This document shows positions 33,738 through 44,611 of a stretch of DNA of 64,000 nucleotides, one piece after another. The position numbers were made by a program, and so were the translations under genes. Location: assembly GCF_032452875.1 (NCBI RefSeq), contig NC_083880.1, positions 61,020,829-61,084,828 on the forward strand, read 5' to 3'. The stretch's first letter is position 1. Each line of letters begins with the position of its first letter. Origin of the DNA: Bos javanicus. Taxonomy: Eukaryota; Chordata; Mammalia; Artiodactyla; Bovidae. Under the pieces are notes generated by a model. It did not search any database. It was not told the DNA's origin and saw only the letters and a list, made by a program, of their open reading frames with translations.

Positions 33738-36700
33738 TCAACCTTTAGTTAACTTTGGTAAGCCATGTGGTTGGTACTTGGGCTTGACACAGCACAGTTT
33801 ACCACTCAGGCACAGAACATAGACTTTTTCATTCTTGTGACAGCTGTCACGGCAGTTGCCATGAAGATTCCAACAGTCTTCAGTGCTGTCTGATACAAAG
33901 AGAAAAAAAGAAGGAAGCCAGGATCAGTCCTGTGGGGAAACAGATCCTAGTTTGAGAGAACTAACAGCCATGCTGGAAAAGGGGAACCATTGGAAATGGA
34001 AAAGTCACCTCTAGACTTCTATAGTGGTGGTATAGTCTCAGGGGCTTCCCTGCTGGCTCAGTCGGTAAAGAATCCCGGTGCAATGAAGAAGACCCTGGTT
34101 CGATCCCTGAGTCAGGAAGATCCCCTGGAGAAGGAAATGGCAACCCACTCCAATATTCTTGCCTGGGAAATCCCATGGGAAGAGGCTCCTTGCAGAGTAC
34201 AGTCCGTGGGGTTGCAGTGTCGGACACCACTTGGGGACTAAACCACCACCACCGTAGTGTCACATTCTTTTTGAACACCCCATTCCAAGTCCAGCCTGCC
34301 CCTAATGGTCCTTCTCTTAGAGTCAGTGGGTTATAATCATCAGGACTCTTGGAACTCATACAGCTGGATTTGAAATCTGTCTACAACACAAGCCAAACCA
34401 GAAGACCTCAAGTAGGTCATTTCACTTCTCAGATCATCCATTTCCTCTATTTTAGAAAGAAAGTAGGGCACCTGTCACAAAGAATTGTTGCTGAGATTAA
34501 GTGAAATAGTGCATAAAAATGCAAGCATTAAATAAATTCACGTATAACATTACAAGACCTCAGAAAGAGTTACAAATTTTAAAAATTATTTCATAAGATT
34601 AAACTAGAAGGCCCCCAAAATATAAGATGACATAAAGGAAAGAAAATTAAACTGTACTTGGACTTTCTGGCAGTGATGCTTTACCCGTGAAAAAAAATGG
34701 TGTCACATTTTTAAGATATTCAAGGAAAAAAAATGTTACATCCAGCAAAACTGACTTCTAAATACAAAGGACAAAAACAAGTATCAACACATTGAAACTC
34801 AGGAGATACTGCTCCCATGTGCCCTTCCTAAGAAATCTAACATAGAAAGAGCTAAACAACCAAATGAGAGAGGCCATGACACAGGACTAGTAATAAACAT
34901 TAAATATAGTTACTCATAGAATTATAATTAGAGTTTAAAAAGAGAGAGCAGAGTACGTAATGGATACATGTTCTGATAATACAGAAATGGCGCAGTAGAA
35001 AACCGGGAGAATAATGGTGAAAGCCTATGCAAAAACTTTGACTACTTTGAGTAATCATGTTATACTGGTAGTGTTGGTTTTATTATACTGAAACTATTGT
35101 ATATGTGATGATGGAGAAATCAAATGATTAATTTTGGGATATTCTAATTCTATAATCCTCTGTGACCTTAGGGAAAAAAAATATTGGTTTCAACAGATAT
35201 GAATGGATAAAGAAGATGTGATATATACAAATAAAGGAATACTACTCAGCTATTAAAAAAGAGTAAAATTTTGCCATTTGCAACAATATGGAATGACTTG
35301 GAGGACATTATGCTAAGCAAAATAATAAACCCCAAAAGTAAAACCAACTAGTGAATGTAATAAAAAAAGAAACTGACTCACAGATAGAGAGCAACCTACC
35401 CGTGGGAAGAGGGACCCGGGGAGGGCAACATGGAGGGAGGCGATTAAAAGGCACAAACTATTATGCATATAAAAACAAAGCTACAAGATTATATTGTATA
35501 CCACAGGGAATGTAGTCAACATTTTACAATAATTTTAAAAGGCATATAACCTTTAAAAATTGTGAATCACTATGCCACACACTTAAAATTTTTATAATAT
35601 TGTATATCAACTATACTTCAATTTTTAAAAATTCTTTTGTGGTATAGATTGTTCTGAATTGGTGCTTTGTATTTGAATTGGAAGTACCAGTATAAACCCA
35701 CAAGTATTTTATTTCTAAATAGGTCGATGGATGGATAGAAAATTTTCCACTTCTAATCACTGAAAAAGAGGCTAGAAATACTGACCAACCAAAAGAAATC
35801 AGTATTCCTAGTACCCATATTGTAGTCTAAAAATACCATTGCCAACCAAAATAAAAGAAACCAATACCTTGGCAACATGGTTTTTCCCAGTTCCTGGGTA
35901 AGAAACTGTAAGATGAGCCTAAAAACATTCTGTCATACCCAGAGCTAAATGGAAGAGATTCCCATTGGTCAAAAATAGGAAATTTTGTGCTTCAATTGGA
36001 ATAATTGCAATAGATTGGACTTGTGACTTAGAACCATGAGTTCAAGATAATACTTATGAAAAACCAATTGACTGACCTCAGAGGTACAGAAAATGAATTC
36101 ATTAACTTGCAAACTGATAAGGAAAGATAGAGTCAAACCATTTGCCCTTCCTCTCCTCTCTGAACTCTTTAAACCACGAGGTAACCAAATAGTAGATGAA
36201 GGGAAGCATCTCTTTTACAAGTAGTTCAGCTATTAAATGAATGTTCTTCCCAGCATATCTGCATGGCTCACCCCCTCACTTCCTTCATGTCTTTATTCTA
36301 ATTCATTTCAGTGGGGCATTCCTTTACATCCTTGCTTATTAAATTGCACATCCACTTCCCCTGATGCTTGCTATCCATTCCTTGCTTACTCTGTTCATTG
36401 CCACTACACAGAGAATGTAAGCTCCAAGAGGACGAGGATTTTGTATAGTTGGTTTTTTTGATTGATTAATGGGTTCACTGCTCTATGTCCAGCACCTACT
36501 ACAATGCTTGACACCTGGGATGAACGCTACAATATTTACTGAATAAGTGAATTCTTTAACCAAATAATAACATAGCTGTGTTGTGCTCTGCTTAGATGCT
36601 CAGTCGTATCCAACTCTTTGCAACCCTATGGACTGTAGCCTGCAAGGACCTTCTGTCCCTGGGATTTCCAAGACGAGCATACGGGAGTGAGTTGCCATTT

Positions 36701-37783
36701 CTTTCTCCCCACCCAGGGATCGAACCTGCATCTCCTGCATTGGCAGGTGGGTTCTTTACCACTGAGCCACCAGGGAAACTCAAAGTGACTAAACTGGAAC
36801 TCAGAGAAGCCAAGTGGCTTGTTGGGGTTCACAGAACTAATAAATGATGCAGCCGGTTCTAACTAACCCAGGATTTGGAGATTCTTCTCCCATCGTCAGG
36901 TGATGCTGTTGACTGTGTCTACCATGAGCAGACATGGGTGTGGGTCCACACTGCTCTCAGGCAATCCCCCCACATCCTGACACTGTGGAAGGTTAAAGAG
37001 ATATCTGGAAGGTGGTGAGGGTAGAAACTTAAGTCAATTTAAAAGGAGGGTTTGGGCAAGTTTGAAGCGACCTTGTCTCTGCTTAAAACCTTTCCATGGC
37101 TCCAGTATCGGGGCTGGCACAGACAGGCAACAGTAATCATGAGATTCAACCTCACTTAAGGCAGGTGTGATTAGTGCAAATCCAAGTGGTTTCAGGGACA
37201 CTGTGAGAAAAGATCACTACTGGCTTCCTTCTTTCCTGCTTCCCTTGTCCTCCCCCACCACTCCTCACACGTCTGACCCACTGCCCTTGACCCTTGGAGC
37301 TGACCAAAGAGAAGAGATTTGGGGGTATTGAGGGAAAATTCTGGAGGTTACAGTTGCTGCCTAAGACCTGGCACCTCTCACTAGCAAAGATGAGCATTTG
37401 GGCGCCAGATCCCCTCTTACACAGGTTTAGAAAATTAGAAAGCTCCATTTCCTACACATCAAACATTTAGTGTGTTTAATGCTGATCCCTCCACCTCATT
37501 ATTTCAAGTGGATAAATAAGTACATTGAAACTCAGAGAAGCCAAGTAGCGTGCTACTAACTGGTGGGGTGGGGTCTCACCCAGCAATTGGGAGCTTTGTC
37601 CTCTTCCCCCAGATCAATGGTGTTTCATGTTTCTGCCTGCCAGCCCATCCTCCTAAGCTCTGGAGTATCCCAACCATGACCCACTCTCCACCCCTCCATC
37701 TCTTCCCGGAAAAAGCCTACATTACCTGCGATGACTTGGGATGAGAGCAGCAGTGCAGCCAAAGTTAGCAGAAAAGTCTTCAT
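33738..37783 (-). CDS. DEFB122A: Beta-defensin 122A (duplicate, unit A)
   Basis: Two coding exons: exon 1 at 37783-37726 and exon 2 at 33889-33738, giving 69 residues. Exon 1 encodes MKTFLLTLAALLLSSQVIA with a GTAATG donor in phase 1. Exon 2 follows ATCAG and begins DSTEDCWNLHGNCRDSC. A VYVLC segment, the CC pair and VKPKYQP follow, and the tail ends LTKG before TGA. Cysteine spacing is C-x6-C-x3-C-x9-C-x5-CC. The CWNL-G-CR and CCVKPKYQP blocks also occur in human DEFB123, its nearest relative in the cluster. Estimated mature charge is near +3. The gene sits in the left unit of a tandem duplication, and cattle are known to carry DEFB122 and DEFB122A. Which copy bears the A suffix is my assignment and could be reversed. 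Confidence 0.9.
34044..34250 (+). mobile_element. Bov-tA SINE private to unit A
   Basis: GGGGCTTCCCTGCTGGCTCA through TCGGACACCACTTGGGGACT, in the DEFB122A intron. The unit B intron near 44893 lacks it. Confidence 0.85.
34330..34545 (+). repeat. MIR SINE in DEFB122A intron
   Basis: Degenerate MIR with AGGTCATTTCACTTCTCAGA and GAGATTAAGTGAAATAGTGC. In unit B the same MIR is split by a BovA2 dimer. Confidence 0.6.
35150..35640 (+). mobile_element. L1 3' fragment (copy A)
   Basis: ATGGATAAAGAAGATGTGAT, GAATACTACTCAGCTATTAA and CAACTATACTTCAATTTTTA. The partner in unit B is 46380-46830. Confidence 0.75.
36590..36780 (-). mobile_element. Bov-tA SINE (copy A, DEFB122A intron)
   Basis: TGCTCAGTCGTATCCAACTC through GCCACCAGGGAAACTC. 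The partner is 47930-48124. Its left flank differs because a 310-base segment is absent in unit A. Confidence 0.82.
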
Positions 37784-37877
37784 GACTTCAGGGAGCCCAG
37801 GGAGTAGTCTCAGTTCTGGCGAAGAGACACCAAATGAAGAAGAGCTCTGGATTCTCTGCTCCTTCTAATCAACTGAA

Positions 37878-37896
37878 CACGTGTCACAGACACGTG
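37878..37896 (-). promoter_or_regulatory. DEFB122A: Paired CACGTG E-boxes upstream of DEFB122A
   Basis: Two perfect palindromic CACGTG motifs 13 bases apart (37878-37883 and 37891-37896), about 95-113 bases upstream of the ATG. A CAGCTG E-box lies just beyond. No TATA box is evident. CACGTG is the canonical site for USF/MYC/MITF-type bHLH-ZIP factors. Use here is inferred from position and from conservation in the DEFB122 copy. Confidence 0.45.
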
Positions 37897-38319
37897 CTCT
37901 CAGCTGCCCACGGGGACAGTTGGCCCTGGAACATCCTGCCTCCCTCAGGCTTCTCCTTGCTACCCCATGCCATGCATCCACCTTCGGACCACACACCCCT
38001 CAGCTGATATGCCTCCCTTTATCTACTTCCACCTTCTAAGGGACAGCAGAGGGAAATCATACAAGCCAGAGGGATTTTTAAAAATAGATCTCAGCCCTTG
38101 TTATAACTCAATCTAAAACTCTCCAAGACTGTATGTTGAAAAAAATGTGTAGTCTTTATTAAATTCTATAAAGTACCTCATTATCTGTCTTAGAGATCCA
38201 CTATTATCATGTTTTAGTGTAAGTTGAGCAAACTTGTTTCTTCAAATGTAATTTTCCAGTTTGGTAGGGGAGGAGTAGAGAAGGGAAAGCATTCGTTCAG
38301 ACTTTAGGAAGACTACGTT

Positions 38320-39210
38320 TATATAATTACTTTCTGAGAGTAGACCCCACTACCAGAAATGCTCAGTTGGGAAAGGATTTTTGGCATTGAGGGTGAGCGA
38401 GGGAAGAGTTGAAAATACTCAGCAACATGTACTGGTTGTGCCACTTGCTTGCTATGTGACTTTAAGAGAGTCACCTTTCCTCTTGGACTTTAAGCTCACC
38501 AACGCACAGATTGGAATAGATGGGTCATAGAGATCAACTCAGTCCTTACAGGCTATGGTTCTGCTGCAGCTGCTCAGTTGCTTCAGCCATGTCTGATCTT
38601 TTGCGACGCTATGGACTCTAGCCCACCAGGGTCCTCTATCCATGGGATACTCCTAGCAAGAATACTGGAGTGGGTTGCCATGTGCTCCACTTGGGGATCT
38701 TCCCAACCCAAGGATCAAATCAGTGTCTCAGACATTGCAGCCAGATTCTTTACCACCGAGTCACAAGGAGGCCCATGCTATGGTTCTCTGGGTGCTAAAA
38801 AGGCACAGAAAATGGAATGGTGCAGAACTCCGTGCTTTCACCACCAACACAGGCCATGCTGATTGAGTTTACACCTAAGGATCCCTAGGGCTACCTCATC
38901 AGATTCCAACTCTCTTTGTACATTGGGACCAGAGGCCTCTTCTCTTGGTACATACATCTTCTATGTTATTTGGCACTTATAAACCACAGTCCCACTTTGT
39001 GCCTGCTCCTTATAGAGTCAATGCACAAATATTTGCTCTGGTTACTATAAAGGCTTAAGTTCTCTCTAGGATCCTTGAATGGATCTCACCACACCAGGTT
39101 GTTTTAGGAGTAAGATCCATGGGATACTAATAAAGGAACATAGGAGACCCTGTTCTTACATGGTAAGACCCTATTTCCAGTGAAGTCACATTGTCAGGTA
39201 CTTGGGTTAG
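38320..39210. other. Spacer between duplication units, first part
   Basis: Contains a MIR-like stretch (38425-38560: CTTGCTTGCTATGTGACTTT) and a reversed Bov-tA SINE (38566-38777). Otherwise nothing recognised. Confidence 0.55.
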
Positions 39211-39211
39211 G

Positions 39212-39358
39212 ATTTGAGTCCATGGAATTCTCCAGGCCAGAATACTGGAGTGAGTAGCCTTTCCCTTCTCCAGGGGAATCTTCCCAACCCAGGAATTGAA
39301 CCAGGGTCTCCTGCATTGCAGACAGATTCTTTACCAACTGAGCAATCAGGGAAGCCCA
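39212..39358 (-). mobile_element. Bov-tA SINE, truncated
   Basis: GAATTCTCCAGGCCAGAATA through GAGCAATCAGGGAAGCCC on the plus strand. Confidence 0.8.
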
Positions 39359-39587
39359 TATTTGGAAGAGGGGATACAATTCAACCTACAACAGATGATT
39401 ATGATTTATATTCTGAAAACCATGAGACATTGATGAAAGAAACTGAAGATGACTCAAACAAATGGAAAGATGTATCATGCTCACAAATTGGAAAAATTAA
39501 TGTTGTTGAAATGACCATATGACCCAAGGAAATATACAAGTTTAATACAATTGCTGTCAAAACACCAATGTCATGTTTCACAGTATG

Positions 39588-39846
39588 CTGCTGCTATATC
39601 ACCTCAGTTGTGTCCGACCCCACAGACGGCAGCCCACCAGGCTCCCCCGTCCCTGGGATTCTCCAGGCAAGAACACTGGAGTGGGTTGCCATTTCCTTCT
39701 CCAATGCATGAAAGTGAAAAGTGAAAGGGAAGTTGCTCAGTCGTGTCTGACCCTCAGCGACCCCATGGACTGCAGCCTACCAGGCTCCTCCGTCCATGGG
39801 ATTTTCCAGGCAAGAGTACTGGAGTGGGGTGCCATTGCCTTCTCCG
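39588..39846 (-). mobile_element. BovA2 SINE dimer with target-site duplication
   Basis: Two BovA monomers inserted into an L1. Flanked by GTTTCACAGTAT at about 39575 and 39847. Confidence 0.85.
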
Positions 39847-40370
39847 GTTTCACAGTATAACCACAAATAATTCTAAAATTTGTATGGAAGCACAAAAGAT
39901 CCCAAATAGCCAAAGCAATCTTGAGAATGAAGAACAAAACTAGAGGTATCATGCCCTCTGATTTCAAACTATACTACAAAGTTACAGTAATCAAAAGAGG
40001 ATGGTATTGGGACAAAAAAGGCACATAGATCAATGGAACAGAACAGACAGCAAAGAAATAAACTCATGTTTATATGGCCAATTAATCTTCAACAACTGAA
40101 GCAAGAATATATAATAGGGAAATATAGTTTCTTCAATAAATAGTGTTGGGAAAACTGGACAAGTTACATGCAAAATAATCCAACCATATTCCCCCACCAC
40201 ACACAATTAGAAATTAAAATATGATAGAATAAAATGGAAAAGTAATATTAACAAAAAAGCTAGAAAATAAACATGTTTCAAATTTCTAAGAAACTAATGG
40301 GGAAATTTTCAAAGGATTTGCACACCTCTGTTCCTAAGTAAGATTAACTTTCTTAATCCAGACGACCAAC
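39847..40370 (+). mobile_element. L1 ORF2 3' fragment
   Basis: ATTTGTATGGAAGCACAAAA, AGCCAAAGCAATCTTGAGAA and ACATAGATCAATGGAACAGA: plus-strand L1 ORF2 C-terminal sequence. The piece left of the SINE (39520-39587) belongs to the same copy. Confidence 0.85.
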
Positions 40371-40399
40371 CCAAGGGAAGACAGTACTCTACAGCTGCA

Positions 40400-41150
40400 T
40401 GGCACTGCAGGCTATGCTCCATGATGGGGTGGTGTCACTGGCTAGATTCTCTGCTTGGGTAGGGCCACAGGCTTTGTTTAGCAATTGGATAAGGCCATGG
40501 GCTGGGTTGAGCTGCAGGGCAGGACTGTAGGCTAGACTCAGCTCTGGGTTGAATTCTAAGGCTGCCCAGGGTCATTGTTCAGCCTCTCTGGGTAGGTAGG
40601 CCCAGAGGCAAAACTGAACAGTTGAGCAAGATGCTGGCCTGGTTGCCTGCCCAAGTGGGGCTGTAGAATGGGCTCTGTGGGTTCCCAGAACTCTGGTCAA
40701 GCTTCCTGACCAGAGGCATTGGAGGCTATACTCAACACTGGGGCAGGGCTGTGAATTGGCTTTCCTGCCTGGGTGGTAATAGAATGGGCTCCACAACTGG
40801 TATGGCTAACTGGCTGGAAATCAAAATCAGTAAGAAAAGCCAACCGAGCTCAACTGAACTCCCTGGCCAGATGAGGTCACTTGCTTGGCTCTACAGATGA
40901 GCAGAGCTGCTAGTCAGGATTCCTGCCCAGACTCTATTCAGGCAAGACAGTTGTCCACCAAGATCTGAGCCCTGGTTGCTATAAGCCTTGGCTCCCTTCT
41001 CCGTGTCTGTCTGATCCCCTGTAGGCAAGCTCTGTAGAGTTCCTCAGTGATGCCCATGAGCATCCCTCTACTATCGCAGCAGAAAATTAGAGCCTTACTC
41101 TCTGAGGAGGTTAATACAAACAGTGTCTGGTTCAAGGGGCAAGGGATACT
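40400..41150. repeat. Degenerate GGCT/TGGG-rich repeat (copy B)
   Basis: Same irregular unit structure as 31431-32260. Its left edge coincides with the start of duplication unit B. Confidence 0.45.
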
Positions 41151-41227
41151 ATGCCTGTTGAAAGCAAGGGTATCATATTGAACCCGGGAGAGTCAAGTAA
41201 ACTTTTACATATTTAAAGTTAAGACCC

Positions 41228-41586
41228 AGGACTTTCCTGGTGGCACAGTGGATAGAAATCCGTCTACTAATGCAGGGGACATGGGTTCAATCCTTGGTCT
41301 GGGAAGATTCCACATGCCGCAGGCAACTAAAGCCCATGCACCACAACCACTGAGCCTGGGCTCTAGGGCCTAGCAGCCACAACTAATGAGCCCCTGTGCC
41401 ACAGCTATTGAAGCTTGCATGCCCTAGAACCCACAGGCCGCAAATACTGAGCCCGTGTGCTACAACCACTGAAGCCCGTGAGCCTAGAGCCTGTGCTCTG
41501 CAACAAGGGAAGCCACCACAATGAGAAGCCTGAACCCATGTGCAGCAACGAAGACCCAGGGTAACCAAAAATAAATAATAAATAAA
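41228..41586 (+). mobile_element. Long ART2/CHR-type SINE (copy B)
   Basis: Nearly identical to 32337-32692, differing at only a few positions by eye. Confidence 0.85.
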
Positions 41587-41734
41587 GTGAAAACTCAGTT
41601 TCTCTCCCATCTCCATTTTGACGATAGTGACGAACTTGTACCTTCTGAGCAGGACTGTGGAGGATCCTTCCCAGGGAAACTGGCCCAATATCAGAGGCAT
41701 AAACCTAAAGACATACACACCATGTGTCTTAATC

Positions 41735-42060
41735 TGTTCAGCCTGCTATAACGAACTACCACAGACTGGGTGGTTTAAACAATAAACATTTATTTCCCTT
41801 AGATATAGAATCTGGGAAGTCCAAAATCAATGCACTAGCAGATTCAGCTTCTGGTTCAGAGATGGCCTTCTCATTGTGTCTTCACTTGGTAGAAGGGACA
41901 AGAGAGCTCTCTGGGGTCATTTTTAGAAGGGCAATAAACTCATTCATAAGGGATCTACTCTCATGAACTAATCACCTCCCCAAAGGCTCTGCCCATCAGT
42001 ATAATCATATTGAGGTTCAGGACTTCAATATATGAATTTATAGGGGGGACACGTTCAGTC
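41735..42060. repeat. Old mammalian interspersed repeat (copy B)
   Basis: Partner of 32845-33170 with the same ACAGACTGGGTGGTTTAAAC block. Confidence 0.5.
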
Positions 42061-42061
42061 T

Positions 42062-42262
42062 GGGACTCCCCTTGTGGCTCAGTGGTGAAGAATCCACCTG
42101 CCAATGCAGGAAATGACGGTATGGTCCCTGGATGGGGAAAATCCTCTGGAGAAGAAAATGGCAACCCACTCCAGTGTTCTTCCCTGAGAAATCCCATGGA
42201 TAGAGAAGCCTAGTGGGCTATACTCCGTGGGGTCACAAAGAGACATGACTGAGCGACTGAAC
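42062..42262 (+). mobile_element. Bov-tA SINE (copy B)
   Basis: GGACTCCCCTTGTGGCTCAG through GACATGACTGAGCGACTGAA, directly after the CAGTCTG junction shared with unit A. Confidence 0.82.
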
Positions 42263-44265
42263 ACATTAAGTCTATCTGGATTGCAGAGCATTCTTCCAGA
42301 GGAAATATAACTAGTACAAAACAGAAACCATGAAACAAGAAGAGGATGTTATTTTTAAAAGAAAAAAAAAGAATAAAATAGAAAGAATGAGAAAAAACTT
42401 TAGAAACTCAAAGTACAAAGAAATGCCTAGGAATGAGAATAAAATGGCAGAGATAAAAGCAATAGAGACCAATATAAAACAGAGAATCATTCAGGCAACT
42501 GTACATTTAAAAAATAAGAATTCCAGAAATAGGAAGCATGAAACCAAAGGGCAAGAAATCACGAAAGAAATGAGTCAAGGAAAAAAAAAATGTCCTAGAA
42601 TTGAAGTTCATGAGTTTCCAGATTGACAGGGCCCATTAAGCACCCAGCAGAAAGATAGAGGAACAATGCTTTCAAAATTCTCAGAGGAAATCACTTCCAA
42701 TATGAAAGGAGCAGCCAAACTACTAAACAAGCATGAGATTAGTACATGAGGTCAGACATTTTCAGGAAGCTACCAGGAGATGCCCTGCCAAAATAAAGGA
42801 ATATATCAAGAAAGACTTCAAAACCCCAAAGCAGGACATTTATCTAAGGATAAAATCAAAGAGAACCCCAGGATGATGTAAATGGAGTTCCAGGATGGCA
42901 GCTGGTCACCAGGTATAGAAGCAACCAATTCAGAGCAGAGCAGATCTGACTGCTCAGGGAGAGAGGCCAACAAGAAGAGAAAGTGAAAGTGAAATTGCTC
43001 AGTCTGTGTCTGACTCTTTGCGACCCAATGGACTATACAGTCCATGGAATTCTCCAGGTCAGAATACTGGAGTGAGTAGCCTATCCCTTCTCCAGTGGAT
43101 CTTCCCAACCCAGGAATTGAACCAGGGTCTCCTGCGTTGCAGGTGGATTTTTTTACCAGCTGAGCTACCAATGATTCTGAATGTATTAAAAAGATATGAA
43201 AGACAGTTAAATTCTCATCTTCTGTAGCAGGAATTCAATGGATAAAACCTGAAATGGAAAAAAAAAAAAATAAGTAGCAACGTAAGTAAGCATATCTCTT
43301 ACATTAATAGTTAGAGAAGTAGAATCCAAAAAAACAAGTGGTTTTGTGAAAGAGGCAAGAAATGGAGAAAGGGAAATGGGTGACTCCTATATTTTACTAT
43401 AGTTTTTTATTCAAAGTTGACACTTAAAATCACATGGATGAACATTTTGGGGGTTGTTTTTAGTTTAAATAAATTCAAGTTTTAAATCATGTGGATGTAT
43501 GACTTTGATGAAAATTTAAACTAGATATAAGAAAAGAGAGATGTGATGGGGTAAGAATTGGATCTGGGGATTAACAGTTTCCTGCTTAAGAGTTTCTATA
43601 ACAAACCCAGAAAATAGGACCCCTTATAAGGCTGTCTAGGAGATGTGGGTTTGATTCCTTTGGTCAGGAAGATCCCCTGGAGGAGAAAATGGCAACCCAC
43701 TCCACTAGTCTTACCTGAAAAATCCCATGGACAGGGAAGCTTGGCAGGCTACAGTCCATAGGGACACAAAGAGTCAGACACAACTGAGCGAATGAGCATG
43801 CATGTAATTCTGTCTACCCCAGTTTTTCCCTCTCCCTCTCTCTCTCTCTTTTTGGCCATGCTGGGTCTGCTGCCCAGGGGCTTTCTCTAGTTGCAGCCAG
43901 TGGGAGCTACTCTGTGTGGTGCATGGGCTTCCCACTGCAGTGGCTTCTCTTGTTGCAGAGCATGGGCTCTATAGTGCAGGCTCAGTAGCTGTGGCCCAGG
44001 AGCTCATAATTGTGGCTTGCAGACCCAACAGAGTGTAGGCTTCTGTAGTTGTGGCACATGGGCTTAGCTGCTCCATGGCATGTGATGTCTTCCCAGAACA
44101 GGTATCGAGCCTGTGTCCCCTGTATTGCAGGCTGATTTCTTTCCACTGTGCCACCAAGGAAGTCCTACCCACCCCCACTCCAGTTTTTCATTTGAGAGAT
44201 TCAAAGAAATACAATATGCCTTTGTATGTATATTCATGAATGTCCAGGAGGCATGGAGCTAATTG
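42263..44265. other. Unit B-specific block of nested repeats
   Basis: Absent from unit A. Contains an A-rich plus-strand stretch (42330-42626) whose frame EIKAIETNIKQRIIQ looks like a decayed L1 ORF1 or similar retroelement. It also holds a reversed Bov-tA (42985-43165), a plus Bov-tA (43625-43800), a CT microsatellite (43830-43850) and a reversed ART2-type SINE (43850-44166). Confidence 0.6.
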
Positions 44266-44540
44266 CAAGCTAATATGTAATCTCAACACCTGCTCATGTT
44301 AGCTATATAACTGGAATTGGATGAATGACTTCAACAGCCTGAGCTTCCCCAACCATAAAATAAAAGTGATGACAGTATCTTCCTCTTAGTCCACTTGAAA
44401 GGAATAGGTGAGGTAGTAGGTGCATACCTGGCACATAGTAGGTCCAGGTTCCTCTCCAATGTTTGCTTCCTTACCCACTTCTTCTACTGGAGTTTGGTTA
44501 GGTATACTAAGAGACACACACAGAAGTCAGCCAAAAGCGT

Positions 44541-44546
44541 TTTAAT
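44541..44546 (-). terminator. DEFB122: Polyadenylation signal ATTAAA of DEFB122
   Basis: Same hexamer and same distance from the stop codon as in DEFB122A, within conserved flanking sequence. Confidence 0.6.
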
Positions 44547-44611
44547 GAAACCCAGGAATCAGCTGAGGACAGGCTCAGGGCAACGTTATCTTCATTTTTG
44601 TGCCCTTGGCT

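Larger units (their letters stand above)
31557..38314. repeat. Segmental duplication unit A (contains DEFB122A)
   Basis: Collinear with 40408-49659. Landmarks in order: a GGCT/TGGG-rich stretch, an ART2 SINE, an old mammalian repeat, a Bov-tA SINE, DEFB122 exon 2, a MIR, an L1 3' end, a SINE and exon 1. Similarity ends abruptly at both sides. The unit is about 6.8 kb. It has a private Bov-tA at 34044-34250 and lacks the 2 kb block that unit B carries at 42265-44265. Confidence 0.85.

Noticed and set aside
36760..36775. CCACCAGGG strings as CTCF sites
   Set aside because: These are the tRNA-like heads of SINEs (CCACCAGGGAAGCCC type) and lack the GGGGCGC half of the CTCF motif.
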